From NCBI RefSeq assembly GCF_002149015.1, contig NZ_NGFO01000004.1, forward strand, positions 186,001-250,000: a DNA stretch of 64,000 nt. Reading direction: 5' to 3'. The notes under the pieces were generated by a model. It searched no databases. It was not told the origin of the DNA and saw only the letters and a program-made list of their open reading frames with translations. Positions 51,589-59,550 of this stretch are shown one piece after another (within the stretch, counting starts at the first letter, position 1; every line of letters starts with the position of its first letter). This DNA is from Gordonia lacunae (GTDB taxonomy: Bacteria > Actinomycetota > Actinomycetes > Mycobacteriales > Mycobacteriaceae). Position numbers and translations under genes: made by a program.

Positions 51589-52349
51589 GGCACCCTCTCG
51601 AAGAAACCGGCGACATAGGCGTCGTCGGAGGCGGCGATCTCGTCGAGCCGACGGTGGTCGACGATCCGTCCCGCGCGCATGACGGCCACCGAATCGCACC
51701 CGCGCCGCATCGTCTCGACGTCGTGCGTGATCACGAGCACCGCTGCGCCGGTGCTCGCGGCTTCGGCGAGGAGCTCCCAGATGTCGGCCGAGAGTTCGGC
51801 GTCGAGCGCCGAAGTGGGCTCGTCGGCGACGATGGTGTCCGGATCACCGGCCAGGGCCGCGGCGATCGCGGCTCGCTGCGCCATCCCACCGGACAGCTCG
51901 TGCGGAAACAACCGGAGCGCGGCGGGGTCGAGGTGCACGCGCCGGCACAGCTCGACGGCATCCCGTGATCCGCCGAGGGTGCCGATCACCTCGTCGAGCT
52001 GGGCGCCGACACTGCGTACGGGCGTGAACGAGGTCGACGCCGACTGGGGCACCGCGCCGATGCGGCGCCCGCGGAGTCCTCGCCACCGGCGGTCCGCGCC
52101 GACGAGTTCGCCATCGGTGAAGGCCTCGTCGCCGACCCGCAGCCGCCCGCTCGGCGCAGAGCCCGGCGGGAGCAGACCGGTCAGTACCGACGCGACCATC
52201 GACTTGCCGCAGCCGGACTCACCCACCAGCGCGGTCACCGTTCCGGCGGGCAACGGCAGCGTCACGTCGTCGAGTACGCGGGTCGTCGACGGGGTCCAGC
52301 GGTTCCGCGTCATGATGTCCACCGTCACCCCGTCGAGCCCGGCGCTCAT
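51585..52349 (-). CDS. ABC transporter ATP-binding protein (DppD position)
   Basis: 254 residues. Walker A GESGCGKSMVASVL, Q-loop VPQSASTSFTPVRSVGAQLDE, signature LSGGMAQRAAIAAAL, Walker B TIVADEPTSALDAELS and VLVITHDVETM, all in the form found in dipeptide/nickel importers (GESGCGKS, PQ..TS.NP-like). The signature is intact, so this is the catalytically competent partner. The ATG at 52349 overlaps the permease stop by 4 bp; a GTG two codons earlier is possible. Confidence 0.9.
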   Translation of the reverse strand: MSAGLDGVTVDIMTRNRWTPSTTRVLDDVTLPLPAGTVTALVGESGCGKSMVASVLTGLLPPGSAPSGRLRVGDEAFTDGELVGADRRWRGLRGRRIGAVPQSASTSFTPVRSVGAQLDEVIGTLGGSRDAVELCRRVHLDPAALRLFPHELSGGMAQRAAIAAALAGDPDTIVADEPTSALDAELSADIWELLAEAASTGAAVLVITHDVETMRRGCDSVAVMRAGRIVDHRRLDEIAASDDAYVAGFFERVP

Positions 52350-53215
52350 CGCCACACCTCACCGGCGGGTGGCACCGTGGTGCGCCGCAGTGATGACGCC
52401 GCGGCCGCGCACGCGAGCGCGGTGATCACGAGGGCGACGCCGGGCACCACCAGCGTCCACCACGCACCGGTGAGGATGTCTCCCCTCGCCTGCCCGAGCA
52501 GCGTGCCGAGACTCGCGGCATCCGGGGAGAGCCCGACACCCAGGAACGACAGCGTCGTCTCGTGCCAGACCGCGTGCGGCAGTAATACGGTCATCGCCAC
52601 CATCACCTGCCCGCTCGCCGCGGGCAACAGATGACGGACGGCGACGAAGGTGCGGGACGCACCGGCCAGGCGGGCGGATTCGACCCACCCCGACGACGTC
52701 GCCTCGAGCAGTTCGGCGCGCACCACCCGCGCGACGGACGGCCAATGGGTCAGCGCTATCGACGCGATGATCGCGACCGGCTCACCGCGCCACATCGCGG
52801 CGATGACGACTCCGACGACCAGGTGGGGCAACGCGTTGACGCCGTCGACGACGCGCATGACCACCGCGTCGAACCACCCGCCGATCGTCACGGCACCGAC
52901 ACCGACACCGACGCCGAGGGCAGTCGCCAGAACCGCGCACGCTGCGGCGATCAGCAGCGAGATCCGCAGTCCCTCGGCGGTTCTGACACCGAGGTCGTAG
53001 CCCGAGTGATCGGTCCCGAGAGCCGCTCCGGAACCCGGGGGCAGCAGGGAACGAGCGAAATCTGCGGTCTGGTCGCCGACCACCGCGGGCCACCCGACCG
53101 CCGTGACGACCAGGACCGTCAGCACCACCCATGGCGCGATGAGAACCGCGCGGTGGCCGATCGTTTCCCGACGGCTCGCCCGAGGCACACTCGTCGCGGC
53201 GCCGATGGCCGTCAT
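52346..53215 (-). CDS. ABC transporter permease (DppC/NikC-like)
   Basis: 289 residues with an N-terminal helix (~25-45), the LGTDHSGYDLGVRTAEGLRISLLIA opening typical of DppC-type subunits, and four to five further helices. The EAA loop region is HWPSVARVVRAELLEATSSGWVESARLAGAS, ending with VLLPHAVWHETTLSFLGVGLSPDAASLGTLL. It pairs with the DppB-like permease. Start and stop overlap neighbours by 4 bp. The His-containing LPHAVWHE stretch is unremarkable for peptide transporters, so metal specificity cannot be told. Confidence 0.9.
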   Translation of the reverse strand: MTAIGAATSVPRASRRETIGHRAVLIAPWVVLTVLVVTAVGWPAVVGDQTADFARSLLPPGSGAALGTDHSGYDLGVRTAEGLRISLLIAAACAVLATALGVGVGVGAVTIGGWFDAVVMRVVDGVNALPHLVVGVVIAAMWRGEPVAIIASIALTHWPSVARVVRAELLEATSSGWVESARLAGASRTFVAVRHLLPAASGQVMVAMTVLLPHAVWHETTLSFLGVGLSPDAASLGTLLGQARGDILTGAWWTLVVPGVALVITALACAAAASSLRRTTVPPAGEVWR

Positions 53216-54279
53216 GCGGTCAGTCCGATCCGCGGATCGATCCACACGGCCGCCGCGTCGGACAGCGCCGACCCGAGGAGGACGAGCACGGCGGAACCGA
53301 CCGCGAGCGCGGCCAGCAACGAGAAATCGAGCGCCACAGCCGAATCCACGAGCGCCTCGGCGAGACCGGGCCACCCGAAGACGGTCTCGACGATGGCGGC
53401 GCCGGCGATGAGTTCGGGCAGTCGGGTACCGAGGAGCGCGAGGGTGGGCAGCACCGACACCGGAACCACGTGCCCGCGCAGCAGCGCCCACCCGTCGACC
53501 CCGCGGCCGCGCGCGGCCCGCACCGGGTCCGAGCCGGTGGCCTCGACGACGGCGGCTCGCATGGTCAGCAGCAACCACGGGACCATCGACACCGTCAGAG
53601 CCAGGTACGGCAACACTGCGTGGGTGAGCAGACCCGCGAGGGAGTAGTCGTCGCCGGGGCGTCGGGCACCGGAGGTCGGGAACCACCCCAGCGCGACCGC
53701 GAAGATGCTGACCAGCACCAGCGACACCACGAACGGCGGGGTCGCGGCCAGCATGGCCGCCAGCGCCGTGCACGCCCGATCCAACAGCCCGCCCCGCCGC
53801 ATACCGATGACGGCACCACCGACGACGGCGATCAGCGCGGCCGAGATCAGCGCGGCCGCCGACATCCCGAGAGTGAACGGAAGCCGTTGTGCGATCACCT
53901 CTCCCACCGCCTGCCCCTGGGTCGACGACCAGCCCAGGTCACCGTGGAGGAGCGCGCCCCACCAGTGCCACCAGGCGCTCAGCCAGTGCTGGTCCACGTC
54001 ATAGGCGGCCGCGGTCGCCGCCCGCTGGGCGGGGGTCGCCGACTGATAGTTGTCGCCGAGATGAGCGGTGAGCGGATCGAAGGGTGACGCGGCGGCGACG
54101 GCGAAGATCCCCAGGGACACCATGATCGTCGTCGGGATCAACACGAGGATGCGCCGGAGCAGCAACCGCCCGGCCCGGTGAGTGCGCGAGTGGCGCCGCC
54201 GTGCGCGCTCACGTGGCGGTCGACGTCCGGCGGTCCCGTCACCGGGCGCCGACCGCACCGACGAGGCGAGTGAGGTCAT
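53212..54279 (-). CDS. ABC transporter permease (DppB/NikB-like)
   Basis: 355 residues. A basic 45-residue leader precedes the first helix (RILVLIPTTIMVSLGIFAVAA), followed by an extracytoplasmic segment (PLTAHLGDNY ... YDVDQHWLSAWWHWWGALLHGDLGWSSTQGQ) and five helices with the EAA loop EATGSDPVRAARGRGVDGWALLRGHVVP. This is the DppB order. It overlaps the binding-protein and DppC-like genes by ATGA on each side. Confidence 0.9.
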   Translation of the reverse strand: MTSLASSVRSAPGDGTAGRRPPRERARRRHSRTHRAGRLLLRRILVLIPTTIMVSLGIFAVAAASPFDPLTAHLGDNYQSATPAQRAATAAAYDVDQHWLSAWWHWWGALLHGDLGWSSTQGQAVGEVIAQRLPFTLGMSAAALISAALIAVVGGAVIGMRRGGLLDRACTALAAMLAATPPFVVSLVLVSIFAVALGWFPTSGARRPGDDYSLAGLLTHAVLPYLALTVSMVPWLLLTMRAAVVEATGSDPVRAARGRGVDGWALLRGHVVPVSVLPTLALLGTRLPELIAGAAIVETVFGWPGLAEALVDSAVALDFSLLAALAVGSAVLVLLGSALSDAAAVWIDPRIGLTA

Positions 54280-55907
54280 GAGGCCGGTTGCCACGACGGC
54301 ATGTTCCACCACGGACCCCAGGTGACGCCGTGCGAGTGCGGCTCGAGGATGGGTGCGTCGTGCCGCCCGCCATCGCCGCGGGAGGCATAGGTGTGATGGA
54401 GGAAGGCCAGGAAGACGTACGTCGGCGCAGCCGCGTAGACCTGCTGGATGCGTCGGTACCGCTGGTCGTTCGCCGGCCCGGGGGCGCTCGCACGCGCCTC
54501 GTCGAGCAGGGCGTCGAGCCCGGGGGCGGTGAGGTCGCCCGGGTTGGAGTACGGCGACGAGTCCGGAACCCGCGTGTGCAGGGTGTCATAGACCTGCGAG
54601 TCGATACTGTACGGCGTCGCGCCGCCGCCGAGAAGCACCGCTGCCGTGGTCAATTCGGAATCGATGTCGTCCCAGCTCGTTCCGCGGGTGAGCACCTCGA
54701 CGCCGATCCGTTTCATCGCCGCGGCGAACGCCACCGCCAGATCACGGCGGAGAGTGTCCTGGGCGTTGTAGAGGAGGGCGAACGATGCCCGGTCGGCCCC
54801 CCGGGCCCGGACACCGTCGGCCGCCTGCCGCCACCCGGCCGCGTCGAGTGTCGCCCGCGCACGATCGGCGTCGAAGCCGAACTGCACTCCCTCGTCGTAG
54901 ACGTTCGTCCCGTACACCGAGGCGATCGGCGTGCTGGCGGGTTCGCCGTCGCCGGTGAGCACGTCGTCGACGACGGCCTGCCGATCGACCCCCATGTTCA
55001 TGGCGAGGCGAGCAGCCGGGTCGGCCGTGAACGGGTTCGCGCTCGGCAGCGAGATGCCGCGCCAGTCGGCGGATTTCACCGACACCACATCGATCCCGGC
55101 ACGACCTTCGAGGCTCTCGGCGAGCCTCGGCGGCAGGTTCGCGCCGTCGATCTCACCGGCGGCGATCCGTTGTGCGCGCGTGTTGTCGTCGGGGACGTGG
55201 GTGTAGACGATGCGTTGCACGGCCGGCCGTCTGCCCCAGTAGTCCTCGCGCGCAACGAGAACCGCCTGGTCAGGATCGAGCGACCCGAGCCGGTAGGCCC
55301 CGGTACCGACCGGCTCGGTGTTCAGCGCCCACTCCGCGGCCGGCGCATCCTCCACACGCTCGGCGGGCACGACACCCACGAGCAGGTACGGCGAGGGGTC
55401 GGCGTCGGTCTTCATCCGGACCGTCACCGCCCCGGGCCCGTCGGCCTCGACCGCGACGATCGGCGCGAAGTCGGTCGAGATCTGCGACGCGACGCGTGGA
55501 TCGACGACGGCCCGGTAGGTCGCGACGACGTCGGCGGCATCGAAGGCGGTGCCGTCGGAGAACGTGACACCACTCTTGAGCGGCACCCGCCAGGTTCGCG
55601 GCGCGACGCGCTCGGGGCGGGATGCGGCGAGCGCCGGGACGAGGTCGGGAACGCGGTCGTCGCCGTCGGCGGCCGGGGTGAGGAGGCCGTCGTAGATGGG
55701 TGACACGCCGAGCTGCGCGTAGCCCATCATCGGGTTGAGGTCACCGAGGTCCTGTCCCTCTCCGAGCACGATCTGATCGGTCAGCGGGGCGCGCTCCGAC
55801 GTCGAGCAGCCGGCGACCGCGACCGTCACGACCAGGAGGGCCGCACCGGCCGTGGCGAGTCCGCGAACGGTCGATGACAATCGACCCACACCTGTGTACA
55901 CAGACAT
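54276..55907 (-). CDS. Family 5 extracellular solute-binding lipoprotein
   Basis: 543 residues with a lipobox VAGC (Cys ~34) after a 33-residue signal peptide. The mature part follows the DppA/NikA family-5 plan: LGEGQDLGDLNPMMGYAQLGVSPIYDGLL, WRVPLKSGVTFSDGTAFDAADVVATYRAVVDP, NTEPVGTGAYRL, and LAMNMGVDRQAVVDDVLTGDGEPASTPI. It delivers a peptide, metal chelate or similar ligand to the four downstream subunits. GGGAG 6 nt before the ATG sets the start at 55907. The divergent ArsR-family gene begins 95 bp away; ArsR control of a nickel-type importer is plausible but unproven. Confidence 0.9.
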   Translation of the reverse strand: MSVYTGVGRLSSTVRGLATAGAALLVVTVAVAGCSTSERAPLTDQIVLGEGQDLGDLNPMMGYAQLGVSPIYDGLLTPAADGDDRVPDLVPALAASRPERVAPRTWRVPLKSGVTFSDGTAFDAADVVATYRAVVDPRVASQISTDFAPIVAVEADGPGAVTVRMKTDADPSPYLLVGVVPAERVEDAPAAEWALNTEPVGTGAYRLGSLDPDQAVLVAREDYWGRRPAVQRIVYTHVPDDNTRAQRIAAGEIDGANLPPRLAESLEGRAGIDVVSVKSADWRGISLPSANPFTADPAARLAMNMGVDRQAVVDDVLTGDGEPASTPIASVYGTNVYDEGVQFGFDADRARATLDAAGWRQAADGVRARGADRASFALLYNAQDTLRRDLAVAFAAAMKRIGVEVLTRGTSWDDIDSELTTAAVLLGGGATPYSIDSQVYDTLHTRVPDSSPYSNPGDLTAPGLDALLDEARASAPGPANDQRYRRIQQVYAAAPTYVFLAFLHHTYASRGDGGRHDAPILEPHSHGVTWGPWWNMPSWQPAS

Positions 55908-55911
55908 ATGT
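55892..55911. promoter_or_regulatory. Palindromes at the start of the binding-protein gene (possible ArsR operator)
   Basis: CTGTGTACACAG (55892-55903, perfect 12-bp palindrome) and ACATATGT (55904-55911, perfect 8-bp palindrome) lie side by side over the start codon of the binding-protein gene. They face the divergent ArsR-type gene and could be its binding site. The first is within codons 3-6, so chance is possible. Confidence 0.35.
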
Positions 55912-56001
55912 TCTCCCAGACACACATTTGCCGCCACCGGAGGCCGTGGTGAACGATGGGCGCCAGACCGTCAGTGCCGCCGTGACGACGAGGAGGAGCC
56001 G

Positions 56002-56334
56002 GTGACCGATTTCGATGCGGACTCGTGGGCCGCACGGTTCATGCTGCTCAGCGACCCGAACCGGCTCCGACTCGTCGCCGAGATGCATGCCAACCCCGGC
56101 TCGACGGTCGCCGAACTCGCCACCCGGATCGGGATCACCGAGAACGCCGCCTCCCAGTCGATCCGCAAGCTGCGCGATCAGGGGTGGGTCCGGTCGGAGA
56201 AGGCCGGCCGCATGGTCCACTACGAGGTCGTCGGCGACGCGATCGTGCATCGCATCCTGCACGACATCATCGGGGTCGGGCACCTCACCTCCGCAGATCG
56301 GGCGGATCACGCCCACCCGGTGACAACGGATTAG
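56002..56334 (+). CDS. ArsR-family winged-helix regulator
   Basis: 110 residues from GTG with GAGGAGGAG just upstream. wHTH: RFMLLSDPNRLRLVAEMHANPGSTVAELATRIGITENAASQSIRKLRDQGWVRSEKAGRMVHYEVV. The tail GDAIVHRILHDIIGVGHLTSADRADHAHP is His/Asp-rich (five His), which may form a metal site as in NmtR/KmtR-type sensors, though the exact D-x-H spacing of SmtB-type alpha-5 sites is not present. No Cys. It is divergent from the importer operon, so repression of a metal or peptide importer is the simplest model. Its stop codon is the first three bases of the KstR box of the next gene. Confidence 0.82.
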   Translation: MTDFDADSWAARFMLLSDPNRLRLVAEMHANPGSTVAELATRIGITENAASQSIRKLRDQGWVRSEKAGRMVHYEVVGDAIVHRILHDIIGVGHLTSADRADHAHPVTTD

Positions 56335-56345
56335 AACACGTTCTA
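56332..56345. promoter_or_regulatory. KstR operator (TAGAACACGTTCTA)
   Basis: A perfect 14-bp palindrome matching the KstR consensus TnnAACnnGTTnnA at all fixed positions, with the flank bases (T before, GT after) also agreeing with the extended motif. It overlaps the -10 box of the downstream hydrolase gene, so binding should block transcription until sterol CoA intermediates accumulate. Confidence 0.85.
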
Positions 56346-56349
56346 GTCT
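56344..56349 (+). promoter_or_regulatory. -10 box (TAGTCT) of the KstR-controlled hydrolase gene
   Basis: TAGTCT ends 7 nt before the GTG at 56357; leaderless. It overlaps the last two bases of the KstR box. Confidence 0.65.
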
Positions 56350-56356
56350 GGTCGAC

Positions 56357-57214
56357 GTGGATGTCACCTTCGATGCGACCAAACGGGAACTGACGACCGA
56401 CCAGGGCACGCTGCGCTATCACGAGGCCGGCGACGCCGACGCGCCGCCGCTGATCCTGTTGCACGGATCCGGCCCCGGCGTGACCGGTTGGCGTAACTAC
56501 CGAGGGAACCTCGGACATTTCGCCCGGACCCACCGCTGTTTCGTGATCGAGTTCCCCGGCTTCGGCGTGAGCGACGCGGTCGAGGGCCACCCGGTGCTGA
56601 CCGCGGGCAGTTCGGTCATCCGGTTCATGGACGCGCTCGGCATCGACAAGGCCGCGATGATCGGCAACTCGATGGGTGGCGTGGTCGGCGTCAACCTGGC
56701 GATCAAGAAGCCCGAGCGGGTCGAGAAGCTCGTGACCATCGGCGGCGTCGGCCCGAATGTGTTCAGCCCCAGCCCCAGTGAGGGTCTGCGCCTGCTGCAG
56801 GAGTTCACCGACGCCCCCGACAAGGACAAACTGGTCCGCTGGCTCACGTCGATGGTCTTCGACCGCTCGCTGGTCACCGAGGAGCTCATCGCCGAGCGCT
56901 GGGCGGCGGCCATCAATCCCGACGCGCAGAAGACGGCGCAGATGATGTACGGCTCAGCGGCATTCGAGATGCAGCAGCAGTTCATGGCCGCGTCCGACAA
57001 TCCGCCCTACTGGGCGTCGATGCACAAGGTCGCATGCCCGACGCTGTTGACCTGGGGCCGCGACGATCGCGTCAGCCCGCCGGACATGTCGATGATCCCG
57101 ATGCGACTGATCCCCGACGCCGAGCTGCACATCTTCCCGAAGTGCGGGCACTGGGTGATGATCGAGGCAAAGGCCGCCTTCGAGGCGACGGTGGGAGCCT
57201 TCCTCGCACGATGA
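56357..57214 (+). CDS. Alpha/beta hydrolase of the meta-cleavage-product hydrolase class, in the KstR regulon
   Basis: 285 residues from GTG. LRYHEAGDADAPPLILLHGSGPGVTGW carries the oxyanion HGSGPG typical of C-C bond hydrolases (BphD, HsaD, MhpC). The nucleophile elbow is AAMIGNSMGGVVGV (Ser near residue 108), followed by MVFDRSLVTEELI, then TWGRDDRVSPPDM (Asp) and FPKCGHWVMIEA (His). HsaD cleaves the ring-opened steroid DSHA. Here no other hsa gene is adjacent, so this is a KstR-controlled HsaD-like paralogue or a dispersed sterol-catabolic hydrolase. The leaderless -10 box and KstR box fix the start. Confidence 0.87.
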   Translation: MDVTFDATKRELTTDQGTLRYHEAGDADAPPLILLHGSGPGVTGWRNYRGNLGHFARTHRCFVIEFPGFGVSDAVEGHPVLTAGSSVIRFMDALGIDKAAMIGNSMGGVVGVNLAIKKPERVEKLVTIGGVGPNVFSPSPSEGLRLLQEFTDAPDKDKLVRWLTSMVFDRSLVTEELIAERWAAAINPDAQKTAQMMYGSAAFEMQQQFMAASDNPPYWASMHKVACPTLLTWGRDDRVSPPDMSMIPMRLIPDAELHIFPKCGHWVMIEAKAAFEATVGAFLAR

Positions 57215-57219
57215 TCCAC

Positions 57220-57225
57220 TAACCT
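57220..57225 (+). promoter_or_regulatory. -10 box (TAACCT) of the MarR gene
   Basis: TAACCT ends 7 nt before the ATG at 57233; leaderless start separate from the hydrolase transcript. Confidence 0.6.
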
Positions 57226-57232
57226 CGCCAGC

Positions 57233-57772
57233 ATGGATGGTGTCGACGTCATCGTGTCCCATTGGGCCGTCGCCCGGCCCGAGCTCGACGTCTCGGCGCT
57301 CAAGGTGTTCGGCCGGCTCCACCGCAGCTTCCTCGTCTACAAGGCGCGTATCGCGTCGACCTTCGACGAGCACAACATCACCGACTCCGGCTTCGACGTT
57401 CTCGCCTGTCTGCGCCGCGCCGTCCCCGACCATCGCCTGACCGCGGGCGAACTCGCCGAACAGACGCTCGTCACCACCGGCGGCCTGTCCCTGCGCGTCA
57501 AACGGCTCGAGGACGCCGGCTTCGTGACCCGAACCCGCGACCGTTCAGATGCGCGCGTGGTCTACGTCGAACTCACCCCCGAGGGCGCGGCGCTCGTCGA
57601 CCGCATCGCCGACGAGCACTTCGCGAAGCTCCGCGTCATGCTCGCCGAACTCTCCGAGGACGAGGCCGCCCAACTCGCCCAGCTGTTGGGCACGCTCGAA
57701 CACTCCGCGCGATTCGCGGTCCTGGGGGACGGTCTCGACCCCGGCGAAACGGACCCGATCGCCGCTGTCTGA
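57233..57772 (+). CDS. MarR-family transcriptional regulator
   Basis: 179 residues. MarR fold: helix 1 ALKVFGRLHRSFLVYKARIASTFDEHNITDSGFDVLACL, wHTH LTAGELAEQTLVTTGGLSLRVKRLEDAGFVTRTRDRSDARVVYVELTPEGAALVDRI with the wing DRSDAR, and a long C-terminal dimerisation helix. MarR proteins commonly sense phenolic or aromatic compounds. It lies just upstream of the aromatic-type operon, whose promoter carries two palindromic operators, and is the best local candidate for the regulator of that operon. A terminator-like hairpin separates them. Confidence 0.9.
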   Translation: MDGVDVIVSHWAVARPELDVSALKVFGRLHRSFLVYKARIASTFDEHNITDSGFDVLACLRRAVPDHRLTAGELAEQTLVTTGGLSLRVKRLEDAGFVTRTRDRSDARVVYVELTPEGAALVDRIADEHFAKLRVMLAELSEDEAAQLAQLLGTLEHSARFAVLGDGLDPGETDPIAAV

Positions 57773-57868
57773 CGCCGCCGCGAAACTTTTTCCGCGTCGT
57801 TCGTGATGGCCAACACACCGTCTGTGACCTGCGTCTCTTCCATTTCGTAGGCGTAAATCCCGTGTAAC

Positions 57869-57887
57869 AAGCCCCTGATGTGGGCTT
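57869..57887 (+). terminator. Hairpin AAGCCC-loop-GGGCTT after the MarR gene
   Basis: 6-bp arms at 57869-57874 and 57882-57887, a 7-nt loop, then CTTCG. It lies ~97 bp after the MarR stop and just before the operon promoter. Confidence 0.5.
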
Positions 57888-57895
57888 CTTCGAGG

Positions 57896-57939
57896 TTGAC
57901 CTCTTAGCGCTAAGGCTTTACAACTGTCTTAGCGCAAAG
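57896..57939 (+). promoter_or_regulatory. Promoter with two CTTAGCGC(T/A)AAG operators upstream of the ring-cleavage operon
   Basis: A -35 TTGACC (57896-57901) and a -10-like TACAAC (57919-57924) are 17 bp apart. The perfect palindrome CTTAGCGCTAAG (57903-57914) fills the spacer; a copy with one mismatch, CTTAGCGCAAAG (57928-57939), follows the -10. Centres are 25 bp apart. This is a classical repression layout. The remaining intergenic bases 57773-57982 show only the hairpin at 57869. Confidence 0.7.
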
Positions 57940-57982
57940 ATATTTGGCTCGGCCCTCGGCCACCTCCTCTGAACGGATTCAC

Positions 57983-59503
57983 ATGCCCCTCGTGACGAGT
58001 ACCTCCACCCATCCCGGGATCGACTCCCGCGATCTCGACGACCGCATCTACGTCGGCGGGCACTGGGAGGTCGGCGCCGGAGATCTGATCGAGTCCGTGA
58101 ACCCGGCCACCGGCCAGGTCTTCGCGACACTGCACGGGGCCACCCCGGCCGACGTCGACACCGCCGTTCGCGCCGGACTGCGCGCGGCGGACGACAGCGG
58201 CTGGGCCGGTGCACTCCCCCACGAGCGCGCCGCTGTTCTCCATCGGATCGGTGACGGGATCGACGCCGCGCGGGAGCGCATCGCGCGCCTGCAGACCCTC
58301 GACACCGGCAAGACCCTCGCCGAGACAACAGCTCTCGCCGCGAGCGCAGCCAACACCTTCCGCTACATGGCGGCTGCGGCAGAGACCTCCGACGGCGCAC
58401 TCACAACGCCGCGCGGCCCGTGGCTCACGATGTCGACGCATCGTCCGATGGGTGTCATCGGCGCCATCACGCCGTGGAACTCTCCGATCGCCTCCGACGC
58501 CCAGAAGCTGGCGCCCGCGCTGGCCGCGGGCAACGCGGTGGTCAGCAAACCGCCGGTCTGGGCACCCTGGGTGACCCTGCTGCTGGCCCGCATCTGCGAG
58601 GAGGCCGGCCTGCCGCGTGGTGTCCTGTCCGTCCTCCCCGGACCGGGCCGGACCGTCGGCGAGGCGCTCGTCCGCCACCCCGACGTCGCGAAGGTCACCT
58701 TCACCGGCGGGACGAGCACCGGGCGCCACCTCGGCCGGATCGCGGCCGACAAACTCATGCCGATCACCCTGGAACTGGGCGGCAAATCCCCGACCATCGT
58801 CTTCGCCGACGCCGATCTCGAGCGCGCCGCCCAGGGCGTGCTGTACGGCATCTTCTCGTCGACTGGCCAGAGCTGCATCGCCGGTTCGCGAGTGTTTGTG
58901 CAGCGCAGTGTGTTCGAGGCCTTCACGAGCGATCTGGTGCGACGCGCCGACCGGTTGCGGATGGGACCCGGCACCGACCCCGACACCGATGTCGCGCCGA
59001 TGATCTCGGCCGCACATCGCGACTCGGTGGCCGACACCGTCGCCCGGGCGGTGGCCGACGGCGCCGAAGTACGGTGCGGCGGCACGATTCCCGTCGACGG
59101 AGCGCTGGCAAACGGTTGGTACTACCCGCCGACGGTGCTCACCGGGGTCGCCAACACCGACCGGATCAGCCAGGAGGAGATCTTCGGGCCGGTCGCGGTG
59201 ATCATCCCGTTCGACGGCGAGGCCGACGTCGTGGCCCAGGCCAACGACACCGTCTACGGGCTGGCCTGCGGCGTGTGGACCGAGGACTACCGCCGCGCGC
59301 TGCGGGTGGGCGATGCGATCGATGCCGGAACGGTCTGGGTGAACACGTACAAGCAGTTCTCGATCTCGACGCCGTTCACCGGCCTCCGCGACAGCGGGCT
59401 CGGCACCGAGAAGGGCCGTGCGGCGATCCGTCAGTACTCCGACCAGAAGAGCATCTACCTCGACCGCAGCGACGAGCCGATCGCGTGGGGTCGCCACCCG
59501 TGA
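57983..59503 (+). CDS. NAD(P)-dependent aldehyde dehydrogenase
   Basis: 506 residues, complete ALDH. Motifs are VIGAITPWNSPIASDAQKLAPALAAGN (cofactor), KVTFTGGTSTGRHLG, LELGGKSPTIVFADAD with the general-base Glu, GQSCIAGSRVFVQ with the catalytic Cys, EEIFGPVAVIIPFDGE, and GLRDSGLGTEKG. In ring-cleavage operons such enzymes oxidise muconic semialdehydes. The RidA gene next door recalls 2-aminomuconic semialdehyde dehydrogenase plus aminomuconate deaminase (inference). ATG 57983 is chosen over 57944 because the latter would start with a non-conserved basic peptide. First gene of a seven-gene operon. Confidence 0.92.
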   Translation: MPLVTSTSTHPGIDSRDLDDRIYVGGHWEVGAGDLIESVNPATGQVFATLHGATPADVDTAVRAGLRAADDSGWAGALPHERAAVLHRIGDGIDAARERIARLQTLDTGKTLAETTALAASAANTFRYMAAAAETSDGALTTPRGPWLTMSTHRPMGVIGAITPWNSPIASDAQKLAPALAAGNAVVSKPPVWAPWVTLLLARICEEAGLPRGVLSVLPGPGRTVGEALVRHPDVAKVTFTGGTSTGRHLGRIAADKLMPITLELGGKSPTIVFADADLERAAQGVLYGIFSSTGQSCIAGSRVFVQRSVFEAFTSDLVRRADRLRMGPGTDPDTDVAPMISAAHRDSVADTVARAVADGAEVRCGGTIPVDGALANGWYYPPTVLTGVANTDRISQEEIFGPVAVIIPFDGEADVVAQANDTVYGLACGVWTEDYRRALRVGDAIDAGTVWVNTYKQFSISTPFTGLRDSGLGTEKGRAAIRQYSDQKSIYLDRSDEPIAWGRHP

Positions 59504-59550
59504 CCGATCGGACCGTTCACGCGCCCACTTCGATGAAAGGAACCACATCC

